From the NCBI RefSeq assembly GCF_036588685.1, contig NC_086375.1:36726566-36790565 (forward strand): a DNA stretch of 64,000 nucleotides, in the 5' to 3' direction. This document shows positions 23,276 through 35,000 of the stretch, in pieces. The translations under genes were made by a program, and so were the position numbers. The notes beneath the pieces were generated by a model. That model had not been told where the DNA came from and did no database searches. It saw nothing but the letters and a program-made list of their open reading frames with translations. How positions within the stretch are numbered: the first letter of the stretch is position 1; every line of letters starts with the position of its first letter. The DNA is from Mytilus trossulus. Its lineage: Eukaryota; Mollusca; Bivalvia; Mytilida; Mytilidae.

Positions 23276-24576
23276 TTTATACCTTGTGTCTAATACTGTA
23301 TTATATGTAATTTCACATGTTTCATCTTGAAAAATAAAATAATTACAAAAAGAACACTCGTGAACCTTTCATATTCTTCCAGTTTTAATTTGTATTCTCG
23401 TTTTTGTGTTTGTGCTTTTCTCAACCAAGCTTCAAGTATTGGTCAACCAATGACATTTTGATTACGGACCTTTATAATGTGTTTGTCGATAGCGTCACTA
23501 TATGTTCTACCTACTTGTGAAATAAACGTACTTTAACTCGAAGGATTAAGTCACTCTGAAAACATATAAAACCATAACCTGTTCATTCATTATGCAATCT
23601 GGCCTTTCAGTTTGATAACTGAGTAAAATCCGGCGTGATCTCTGATACTATATCTGGATGGGTAAGTAGATCCAGTTCCACATGCCGCTCCTGTCGTGTT
23701 TAACTATGTATTCAACTTAGCAGATTCAACTCAGATTTTATAAAACGTCTCCAGTGTACCAGTAGCTGATGAAGCAGGAATACGGCGGAGAACGTCTTGT
23801 CCTTAATTATCGAAAGATACCAAGAACTTGTTCATAATTATTCCGTATCAACTTCACAAACAATACATACAATAGTCTTACAGTATATATTCAAGGTTCT
23901 GACTTTGTTTATCGTCTTCAATACGCGATATAGTATTCTTATATTTGTCTTTGTTAATATAACTTTTACTGTTTACTCTAATTTTGGTAATATTCATTTG
24001 ACGGGGCACCTCCTGTCAATGTGTAATTGTGCTATGTTAAATTTTTGCATACTTGTCTTTCATTTTTGCTAATGTGCTTTGTTTATATGTCTTTTTGTGC
24101 TTCTTTGTTAACATATTTGTATGTTTTATAAGGATTAACAGGAACAACTGAAACACCAAATTGCAACCATAATAAACACTTTAAGAATAAATGGTTGATT
24201 GAACCTGGTTAAATAGCTAGTAAAACCACTCGCTTTATGACAATGTTAAAAAAATATCGTTAAAAACTACGTGACAGAAAACACCACGCAAGAACATTCA
24301 TAACAGAGAAACGCACGAATAAATAATATAATAGACGAAACCTTCTAACCACAGAACAACAACGACCATATTTCATCAACGACAGCACCAAAAGGATTTA
24401 TACCAATATATAATGTACAAACATTAGTATCAGGTAGTGAACTCATCAGTGATGAGGAAAACGAAAATATTTTTAAAGTTGTACAGAGATTTATCTTAGA
24501 AACAGGGAGATTTGGTCCATAACAATTATCTTTATATCGATGTCGATTTAGATGTTGAAACTTTGATCTAATGTTA

Positions 24577-24578
<2 letters not shown>

Positions 24579-24628
<50 letters not shown>
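24579..24628 (+). repeat. Homopolymer run of about 50 T
   Basis: Uninterrupted T run. It could be the reverse-strand poly(A) tail of a retroposed sequence or a slippage-prone simple repeat. No retrogene is recognisable on either side, and the exact length is unreliable in any assembly. Confidence 0.9.
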
Positions 24629-25879
24629 CGGAACATTTACATATATCTCATATACATGAACCATAATTATGATAAAAAGAGTTGATCACATTTTTCGATC
24701 AAACTGACTTCTAAGTAACGGACAAACCACAGAATAAACATGTAAAATGTGAATTGAAAATTAGATTATACGAGTTTCTCATATACTATGTTCCTAATTT
24801 TGTCATTCTTTTTAAAGGGAGACGGATTTATATAAGTTTTTCTTGTTTCCGAATCCCTGTATTTATATTGTATTATTATATTTCATGCACTTTTTCTGAA
24901 TAAATATTGTTTAAACTAAAAGGATTTAAAAAACCGTGACGCGCTTACGTAACTAAAATCTAATCATGAACTTTAAACAAGTATTTTCGCAATGTTGACT
25001 ACTGAACCTCTATTTTTGACATTTTTACCTGTTATGTCGGTTTGTTTTGTTTACACATTGCTGTCAATATAATGGAATGTTATGCGACTGTCATGCAAGT
25101 GAGAGATTTAGTGAGCTATATGCTATAATGTTGTTTTGACAAATTATGCATACGTTCCTTTAGAAAATCTGTATTTCGTTGATCGTTTAAAGTCGTGGTT
25201 CCCATGTTCCAACGAAATACACCATTGTATGCATAAGAAAATGTCCGTACCAAGTTAGGACTATGACAGTTGTTGTCGATTCGTTTTATGTGTTTGAGCT
25301 TTGTGATTTTGCCATTTCCGTTTTGAATTTAACTCATAATTCAGTTATTTTGTTATTTAACTTTCAACTTAAAATCGTAGGTACTTTCGTTACATTCTTG
25401 GAGTGAGCAAATTGTGTGCAATTCATTTTTTTGTTTTTTGTTTGATAAATCGCAAAACAAACCTTTAGCAGCAATAGCACTTTAAATTGAACACGACAGT
25501 AGAATACGAATAAGCACTCAATATGCAGCATATTAAGCGAATCTGTAGTTTTGTCAAATTAATCAGCCAGTTACACTCATGAAGAATGAAATTATATTGT
25601 GTTTCATTGATACAATGTTTTATCGAAATTATTTTACGACAAAATGTTAATTTAACAACACAATCCATGTATCGTCATCTTTCTCATAAGCAGAAAGCTA
25701 TATGTTTTAAAGAAAGAAGTAATCTCACATACAAAAACGATAATTAGGTCGTCGACACTGTACAGGAACAAATAAATGCTTTTACGATAATATGTAATAT
25801 GAGCAAAACGACGAGTGCCACATGTGACACAGGATCTGCTTACCCTTCCGGAGCACCTGAGATCACCCCTACATTTTGC

Positions 25880-26040
25880 TGGGGTTCGTGTTGATTATTC
25901 TTTAGTTTTCTATGCTGTGTCATGTGTACTATTGTTTGTCTGTTTGCTTTTTTCATTTATAGCCATGGCGTTGTCAGTTTATTTTCGATTTATGAGTTTG
26001 GTTGTCCCTCTGGTATCTTTCGTCCCTCTTCCAGATTACA
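25880..26040 (+). repeat. Interspersed repeat family R6
   Basis: Signature gtgtactattgtttgtctg, then ccatggcgttgtcagttt and tatgagtttg.ttgtccctct. Copies also at about 4870-5010, 8999-9140 and 37090-37225. The short open frame across this copy is repeat-derived. A distantly similar repeat (R7, gtccatggatttatgagtt) occurs at about 800-920, 13270-13400 and 16965-17125. Confidence 0.7.
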
Positions 26041-26199
26041 AACTACCCCGAGTAGAAAAGTGTTATGGTTTCCAGGACAAAATTGGCAATAACTCCTAGG
26101 AGAATGGATGCATTTCATTACTTTTAACAGCTGTTGAGTATGACTGCATATTATCGTAAACTTAACTCATCAAAATTCCGGACATACATTTTTTTCCAC

Positions 26200-26940
26200 C
26201 AGACGCGCGTTTCATCTATAAAAATTCACCTTATAAAACAATAAATACAAAATTAAACCCAAGTTAACAAAAGTGTTTGCCAAATACAGCTGAGGTAATC
26301 TTTCATGGAATAGAAAAGTTGTAGTATTTCGAACAATTCAAAGTTTCGAAAACATTTTATTTATAGATATGACCATATCAAAGTAATTTATGTCAACACA
26401 GAATTCCTTAATACCGATCCGATGACAACTGCAAGAGGAGACCTCTACCTGAAGTGATATCGACCCAGTGGTTTGTAATAAACTCATCAAGGATACCAGT
26501 CTTATTAATTTGTACGCGCGTTCCGTCTACAAAAAACTCATCAATGATGCTTGGGTAAAATAAATAAAGAACGAGATTTAAGCCTTTATTTCTTTAGGTT
26601 TTGGCATATACGAGTAAGGTCGTTTATTTTTTGGGTAAACAATCCTTAGTATTTCCTTTCGTTGACAGCCAATTTACTCATATGGCCATATCAAAAATGA
26701 TTCACAGATTTCCTGAATAAGGGCTGGTGGAACTCTCGGGAGGAAATATCCACTATAGTTGCATCGACCATGTGGTTGTAAATAATCTCATCAAGGATAC
26801 CAGGCTACATAATTTGTACGCAAGACGCGCGTTTCGTCTACAGAAAGACTCTTCGGTGAATGTCCGAAAAATAGAAGGCAGAATTGAGTATGAACTTGAA
26901 AAGCATCGAAGACCCAAAATTCCAGGTTTTTTTATCAGTT
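26200..26940 (+). repeat. Three head-to-tail units of repeat R1 (period about 305 bp)
   Basis: The gcgcgtt core recurs at about 26213, 26516 and 26826. Between the cores lie the ggcaaatacagct / actgggctggtg / ataccagg segments in the same order each time. The open frame 26727-26960 is a translation of this repeat and not a gene. The tandem arrangement suggests either a satellite-like expansion or an element with an internal tandem core. Confidence 0.7.
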
Positions 26941-26984
26941 ATGTTACACCATTTTGTTAAAGTTTTGTTGAAAAAACTGGAAAG

Positions 26985-27137
26985 TAATTCAATTTGCAAC
27001 CATTTAAATCGAATAAGTTATGTACATAGTATTACCCAATGAAACGCTTCAGTAAATTTTAAGCAGGAAGTTAAGTTAAATCAGAATTTCTCTCTTGCAT
27101 ATAAAGGTGTGCATTGGATCTGTACGAAAGAAAAAAG
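26985..27137 (+). promoter_or_regulatory. 7TM copy E: conserved leader exon and proximal promoter
   Basis: Conserved block (gcaggaagttaagttaaatc and gtgtgcattgg) ending at a gtaagc donor (27138). The acceptor ctttttacag-type site ends at 27574. There is no leader ATG in this copy, and the kappa-B-like site is decayed (AGAATTTCTC). Confidence 0.5.
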
Positions 27138-27651
27138 GTAAGCCTCTGTGGGTATGTAAAATATATTATATAGCATAACATCTTATCGACTGTATTTTGG
27201 TTTTTTTATATAATCTACGAAAAGTAACATCACAAAAATACTGAACTCCGAGGAAGTAATGTTAGCAGATTAATACTGTTTGTTGTTCTCTTGAGAAATA
27301 TATACCCATATATATATATAACATAAGTAGACTATTTTCGTAAAATTTAACTTTGTATTTATTAATTACTATCAATACAGTTGTGAAACAAATATTGCTC
27401 GATAAGAAAAAAATCATGAAGAAAAAGCAAAAACACAAAAATACTCTATATTAACCTGAAAACTATATGATAAACAACACATGATATTTCTTAATAAGTA
27501 CACCTAAAAGTACACTAACACTTCCTGATTGTTCTGCAATGTAAATTCTTTTTATTTCCATTTATCTTTTACAGGATATATAGATTTTGAAGTGTGACGT
27601 TAAATGATATAAAAATAATATTTTGATCTTATCTGTCACATTAATTCGAAT

Positions 27652-29524
27652 ATGGATGTATCGTTAGTGCCAGAAAGTTTTGTTATAATTTTGACTTTTG
27701 TTGTTATTTTCGCGCTGGTGCTGCTATGTTTTTCGGCACAACACAAATATTCATTAACTTTTATCAGTATTATAGTTGTTGAATATATATTTGAAGTGTT
27801 TCGTGTCATATATTTTATTAAACTTTACTGGAATAGAACAATTGTGATCTTGTTTGATCTTCCTATCAGAAGTATGCCAGTAGTTTCGATGATTTGTTCC
27901 GTACTACTTGGCACACTTGTATTGACATCAGTTCCATTTAAAAAGTCGTTAGTAAAAGTCGTCTGCTTGATCTACGTCTTTTTAGCGCTTATACTAATTA
28001 TTTTATGGAACAATTTCTTGTCAACATGCTTGATTGTGGAACATCCTGAGCAAACCAAACACATTTTCTGTGATACATTCCTGAAAGATTCGAACCTGAT
28101 GGACTACTACCAATGCATCAACGATGAGTCAATAAGTAAACTACAGGTCTTTAACAAACCCAGGCCTAATACGTCTTTTTATTGCTTTGAGAATCGGGCA
28201 CCTTGGACCAGCAGTTTCTATCTGGAGTATTTGTTATTATGCGTCCCGTCTTTTGCAATACTGTACAACATAGTATACAAAACGTCATCATTTTCTGGTT
28301 AGTATTATTTTGAGTTTGTAAAAAATTAAAGTGTGCATGACAATACCATTTGCCTTACCAACCATCGTTGAGAAAAGTAGCGACACAATATGTTCATTTC
28401 ATAAACTTTCAATAAAATGCAAAACAAGACAGAGTGTAGCACTTTTCTCAATTTTCAAATGTGCTCGAATAAAAAGAAAACATAAATATTTTATAAATTG
28501 TACTGAGTATTTTCAGCGCCGTAATGACTAAGTTACAAGAAAACTGTTTACAAGTGATATTTTGTGTACATTTTTCGGCTATCTTCAAAATAAATGTAGT
28601 GGTTTTCAAATACTTTTTTTAATTTCATCTATTCTATTATTTGTCATCACCAGCTTTATGTAAAAATCACGTTATAAAAAGGCATCAAATATTAGCTAAT
28701 GAACGTAAAACAAACAACAATCAATTAAACTATTCTAAATAGAAAGAAATTAAAACCTGAATAGAACCTGAAAAAAATGGTGAGCTAGGTTATACTCGAG
28801 AAAAATGTATAAGTATAATTTTTAAAAAAAGTTCATCAAAGACTTTTTTTGAAAAACTAAGAATTTTCTTATACCAGGCATAGATTACCTTAGCCGTATT
28901 TGGCACAACTTTTTGGAATTTTGGATCCTCAATGCTCTTCAACTTCGTACTTGTTTGGTTTTATAAATATTTTGACATGAGCGTCACCGATGAGTCTTAT
29001 GTAGACGAAACGCGCGTCTGGCGTACTAAATCATAATCCTGGTACCTTTGATAACTATTCCAACGCTTATAATTATGTGAACTATAAAATTTACAAATAT
29101 TAGTAAAATTTTGTAGAATAATCATCAAGTATGTAAACATACCCTCATTTATATCGTGTTTTCCATTTCAGAAATGAAGAATTCTTCATCAAGGGAAACA
29201 TGTTCTATCTGTCGTTTCAACATATCTCTTTACAACCATACAATTCCGCGCGCTCTCTTTATAATTTGGTGCGTTAGACCGACTTTGTTTTTATTCATTG
29301 CATCCGGATTTTATCGTGCTACATCGATTTATATTGACTCATTTATAATGATATCATCAGTGACATTTTTTATCCTGGTTTTGTTTGACATTCTTAAGTT
29401 CTATCTTTTTCAAGAAATGGAATGTATTGTTTACAATAAAAGTGACTATAACGGTGTCATAAAAAACTGTGGACAACAAAAAGAGAGTTTTATAGATTGT
29501 GAGCAAATTAAATGCTTAGAATAA
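27652..29524 (+). CDS. Seven-transmembrane receptor-like protein, copy E (intact)
   Basis: CDS 27652-28297 joined to 29172-29524 (donor ctg|gttagt, acceptor ccatttcag): 999 nt, 332 aa. Same seven-helix plan as copy D, colinear with it without gaps through the first coding exon. The four cysteines of the TM4-TM5 loop (126, 140, 155, 178), the inner-loop C226-S-I-C229 and the TM6 W-C-V-R-P are all kept. Potential N-glycosylation sites N61-R-T and N173-T-S fall in the loops predicted to be outside, which supports the topology. The tail is hydrophilic with four Cys. The intact frame over two exons beside three broken copies suggests D and E are the functional members. Family and ligand unknown. 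Confidence 0.82.
28862..29045 (-). repeat. Repeat R1 inside the last intron of copy E
   Basis: Reverse orientation of the R1 signature (agacgaaacgcgcgtct at about 29002-29018, then the cctggtacc segment). It sits about 125 bp upstream of the splice acceptor of the last exon of copy E. Confidence 0.7.
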
Positions 29525-32070
29525 TGCGCGAGCTACATGAATGCTTACAATTGTGAAGAGCAAGATGAATGCTTAAAATAATATATAACTCTTGCATGTG
29601 TCATTTCTTATAAGCTAGAAAGAATTGCTGTCGATTGGCATGGTTGGTGCAAAAATCTTAATATTTTGTCACAATTTTGAGTATTATAGAAATATATGTT
29701 TAAGTTTTGTATACATGTATCCATCAAAAATGTGCATATTTTCATACCAAATGATATTGTTTTCTTATTGACCCAGTATAATTTTCAATGGATATATTCA
29801 ACCATTTTTTTATTAGTGGTAGTCTTAGATCCTGTTATGTTAGAAAAGGAATCTTAACAATTCAGGATATAGCTTCTTTATACAATTGTCATAGTGTATC
29901 ATTTCAAAACAAATTAATCAAAAAAAATAATCGTTTAAAAAAAGAATTGGTTACTTCCTTGACAAACTTAAAATTCATTTTCAATTTAAATAAAAAAAAG
30001 TTTAAAAACGAATTTTGTCATCATAACATTTCATAAATTATGTTTTCATATAATGGTAGCTTTATTCAAAATTAATTGAATTTTGTATAGAATTGACTAG
30101 TTTAAGCAACATTGTATCTTAAAATGAGGTAAGTAAATCATAACGTTGAAAATGGTATAATATCAATCTTTTGTTATTCATATTTGACATGTATAAAATT
30201 TTAACTGTTTATTTATTATTAATCTGTTTTTATTTCTGGACGTCCGTATAGTGTGACAGATTTTAGATAGTATCCAATTTGTATAATGAAATATACATGG
30301 CCATTGCATATACTTCTTTTGATAAAAATTTATGAATTGATACATGTATGCATATTTTTAAACGTGTCACGTAATTTCTACATTCTAGTAAACACATGGT
30401 ATAATGAGTAAATTATTGTATTAAAACTGGGTGTTTTTTTTTAACCTAAACAATAGAGACATTTCGAAATTTACAGACGATAAATGAATCATAGATACCA
30501 GGAATAAAATCGTGTAAGCCAGACGCGCGTTTCGTCTACAAAAGACGCATTAGTGCCGCTCGAATCAAAGAAGTTAAAAAAAAAAAAAAAAAAAAAGTAC
30601 AAAGATGAAGAGCATTGTGAACCCAAAATTCAAAAAGATTTTGTAAAATGTAAAATCACAAAAATACTGAACTTAGAGGAAAATCAATTCGGAAAGTCCA
30701 TAATCACATTGTAAAATCAAATAAAAAAACGCATCAAAAACGAATTGACAAGAACTGGCATATTCCTGACTTGGAACAGGCATTTTCAAATGTATAAAAT
30801 GGTGGATTAAACCTGGTTTTATAGCGCTAAACCACTCACTTTAATGACTGTCTCATCAAATTCCGTTATATTTGCATTGATGCGTTAACTAAACAGACAC
30901 AATAAATAAAATAGTCAAAATATGGGTACATCAGTCATCATCGTAAAACCATTTTAAAAGGAACAACTTCACAAAACACAAAAACATCTACTATCTAAAA
31001 ACACATTCATTGATTTACAGGTTTAAAATACAGGTTAGGTAATCTTTTCCTGCAATAAAAATACTTAGTTTTTTTCTAAATATTCCAAAATCATTAACAG
31101 TTAATCTGCAATTACGACCATAGCAATAATACTACATGTCAGCACTGAAATTCTGACTACTGGGCTGGTGATACACTAAATTGTATATTTTCGAAGAATT
31201 CAATAGCAATGACGACCACGATTTTTTAAATGAGAATATTAAGCAGCTAATGAAAATCAAAAGTGAGAATATGATATTATTATGGTCAGAAAAGACAGAA
31301 GACATTTCGGGAAAATTCAATAAGAAGATAGGTTTGATAGAGGTCAACAAACTTTCCATGTCTTATTAAATCAACAAATCACCAAAGGATAAAGACCCAC
31401 AGACAAAAACAATGCACAAAAAATCAGAACAGATAATTATAAGTTGAGATAAACTGAAGTCAAAAAGACTGCCAGGACGCATGCGCTCCTGCAGAATATT
31501 TTAATATCAAATGAGTCATTTATAATTACTTTATTCAATTTATTTTGGAAATACTTCTATAAGTTCATAACAATTGTAAATATTGAATATAACAACATAC
31601 AATGTTTAATCTCATTTTGGTGTGATGCTTTCAAAATCTCACAATAGTCTTCAATAATTGTATATGCATATATATTTCATTATATGATATTTCATATACT
31701 AAGTCATATATTTAAAGCAATATTAAATTAATGGTTCTTCTACGCTAATGTAGTCAAAGACTTTGATACTCGGTTTTATTTCGATCTAAAACTTACTTGT
31801 AAGTTGATCAAGGTAAACTTTTATAACATTTTCATCCTTAATATAAAAATGTACAAAGCATATACCCTTTTTGAAAATGAAATATGAATTAATGAATTCT
31901 TTACTAATTATGATTTAGACTAAACAAAAATATTTGAAAAAATTATACTTGTAATTTCTTGCAATTAGGTAATAATGCAGAATTATATTCAGCATAAAGT
32001 ATCACAGATATGGACCAGTTTTATAAAAACAAAAAGTATGTTTCATTATAATTTATCAACCTATTAACCA
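29525..32070. other. Spacer between the 7TM array and the phospholipase gene
   Basis: Convergent spacer. It includes an R1 copy with a 21-A run at about 30470-30660 and an R1 left-part fragment at about 31020-31180. A possible polyadenylation signal for copy E lies at 29989 (AATAAA), and one for the - strand gene at about 31775-31780 (tttatt on this strand). The small frames 29788-30036 and 31132-31369 have no recognisable domain. Confidence 0.5.
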
Positions 32071-35000
32071 CTAAATTTTTAAATATGATGATGATTGTCT
32101 CCTTTTCCTTAAATGATACACAGTACCACAAACGGCGGCTACCAGACATATAACTCCTAATACGGCTCCTGTAATAGTGGCACTGTTCCTTATCGTCGAA
32201 CCTTTCTCTGCGTTTTCTGGTTGATTTTCTTGTTTATCATTTTGAATGTTTTCATGCTTATTCAGTTGATTCAGTTTTGGACTGTTCTTTCTGGTATAGA
32301 AATACGGTGCTTGCTGAAAAAAATTGAAACGTCTTTTCAAGTAACTAAAATTAATGAATAGACTATAAAGTTATATGTGATGGTTGCCAAGGTTTCTATG
32401 TTATCATTAACAAAGAATGAATGAATGAATGAATATTTTATTTGCGAAAGCATAATAATATGCTATGGCAATACATAAACAAGTATATACAATGTGACAA
32501 AACAACAGATAGCAGAGAACAATACATAATAGAATAAAGGTACAATTAATTCACAATACATAATCTAATTTTCCAAGCATATTTCAGACAGTTTAGTTGT
32601 GATTGATTTTGATTTTACTTGAAGTAAATGAAAAAGTTTAAAAATTATTTGGCCAAGAACAATAATATGTTGGCAAATGTTTTTGTCTCACAGTTCTGTA
32701 AGCTGGACATACAAGTATAAAGTGGTATTCATTTTCAATACAAGCCAAAAGAAGCAAAAAACAACATTGATATATACTATTCATTTCAGATAATGTCTTC
32801 TGTAAATTTCTTAATTGGTTTACGTCACTTCACATCCAGCATACCAATTTTCCAAGTTTAGTTATAAAACAAAAATATTATAATTTTAAAGAAATGATCT
32901 TCAAATCAAAACCATAATTTAAAATAAGGATCTCCGAAATTACTTTTTTTTTTATTTGCAAATATTAAATACTAACCTATAAACCTAAAAAGTATCTTGG
33001 GTAAGGTTCTCCAATAGTATATATAAGATAGCATGCATTTATCATAAAATGTTTAACCGTTCTGATGTTCTGAATTCCACAGTAATCTAATGTTTGCTAC
33101 TTAATATTTAAGATTAAATGCGTATATATTAAATATAAAAAAACAATGTACAGCGATTACTTTCAGCGGTTTTAGCTTTCCAATCACACATTGTTTTTCA
33201 TAATTTTGATATTGTTCCGTTTAAACATACTCTACTGTTTACGGAATAACTGAAATCATATCAAATACAAAATTTGCTGTATTTCATTTATCAAAATAGC
33301 ACAACAGAGTGAATGAATTTATACAACAAAACGAAGTAAAATACCTCATCTGGACATTCAACAGGTACACCAGGTCTCCATGAAATTCTCTTTTGTCCAA
33401 CTGGTTCAATCTGATTACGACAAATTAAAAAAAAAAAAAAATGTATATCGTATTTTACTTCTGTCTCCACATAAATTTGTATCTATGTATTTTTGTATTT
33501 GATTCTAATCCTTTAAATAAGTCCCAGGTTTGGGTGATTTATCATCATGTCTAGCCAAATATAATGCTGGTTTTTTTTTGTGTTAATTGGATCAATCTTA
33601 ATTTGGATCACATAACAAAGTTATTAAAATTCACAGAAGATTTTAAAATTTCACCTACAAACCCACATCATTCATGAAATGCTAGAAATTCACAAAATCG
33701 TCCTTCTTTGCTTTGGTATTTGTATTATAATAAAGATCAATTGAAATATTCCTACTTTATACTGGATAAACTACGTCAAAATGTCCTTGTATACAAAAGA
33801 CATGTATGGCCTTGTCACATATTGTGATGATTGCATACACAGCCAGCGTGGTTAATTCGATGTGGAAACTAAAGGGTGAGTTTATATCTCGATCCTTTTT
33901 TGATATCATTTCTCAGGAGAAATACCTCTAACCAATGTCATATCTCAAGTGATATGTTACGCCAGTGTATGTTACTCTATTACGGATTTTTCAACAAATA
34001 TGTGCTCATGAACATAAACTGCATCAGGGTTATGAGAAAGGAGAACTGAAAAATTTTAACTGTCATTGGTTGAAAGATACGACTTGTCTATAAACAGTCC
34101 TCTAAGTCTGTAAATTATCCAATTGTACTCTATTTCCAATTATATCATTGTTGTATAGTTTCGCATGGTTGTGGTTTAATTTGGGTTATTACAATTCTTT
34201 CACGGTTTGTTTTATATCTATTTATGTACACGAATTTGACTTGCTATATTTGAACATTGAATTACTTCGTTGTCTCTTATTTCTGATAAAAATTAGCAGG
34301 AAATAAGATGGAATGACATACAATGTACATGAAACAAATGTAATTAACGATGTTTGATTAGACGTCGCTGAAAAAATTGCTAATACATGTGTCCCGAGTA
34401 GTATTTCAAATTATATTTTGAAACGATTTAAGCTGACCAAACATTAATATCAGTGTTATCAGATGACCTAGCTCCACGTAAGTGTAATATCGGTTCTTGT
34501 TGGTAGACAAGTCATTTACAAAAATATTCGCATGAGTTAATTCAAAGACGGACGATTAATCATTTGAATTCGGTCATTGACCCTATCCTTTGATAAGGTC
34601 AAGTATGTTGTAATTATTGTTTTACTTAAATGGTGTTAAGGTATTATTTTTTAGTTCTCCAGCATTCGCAAACGGAGCATCAAATATATATACATATATT
34701 AATTGTATTTATTTATTCCTTAAAAATTATATATTACCATATTATCCCACAACGCATATGCAGCAGCTTCTTGTCCTTTTTCACTCAGGTGAAAGCAATC
34801 AGGTGAGAAATAACTTAGATCTGTTGATCCATCCTCCTGTACAAGACAAAGCAAATACAACCAAGTGAATTATTTCGGAAATGTATCCATTGACGTTTGT
34901 TCTTTGTTTTCACAATGTTTTCTAAAATTGTTATACGCATATATTTATAAGTTGATTTCACGCAGTGTGTTTTCGAATATTAAATTTCTTCGAAACGTAA

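Larger units (their letters stand above)
20490..26984. other. Spacer between copies D and E, repeat-rich, no gene seen
   Basis: Contains two related stretches at about 21390-21500 and 21763-21880 (both with aattcaactttat and atatgggacaat-type motifs), and an R1-like fragment near 22195-22270. It also contains an R3 copy at 23058-23275, a pure T run at 24579-24628, an R6 copy at 25880-26040 and three tandem R1 units at 26200-26940. The stretch 23530-23740 keeps weak similarity to the spacer upstream of copy A. Open frames such as 23797-24072 and 21799-22158 look like chance or repeat-derived frames. Confidence 0.6.

Noticed and set aside
23797-24072. Hydrophobic open frame of 91 codons
   Set aside because: Hydrophobicity follows from T-rich sequence; it does not align with the 7TM family and has no splice sites in register.
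18910-29524. Calling copies D and E rhodopsin-class GPCRs outright
   Set aside because: Topology and the TM6 WCxRP motif fit, but the DRY, NPxxY and TM1/TM2 signature residues are not visible; the family is left unnamed.
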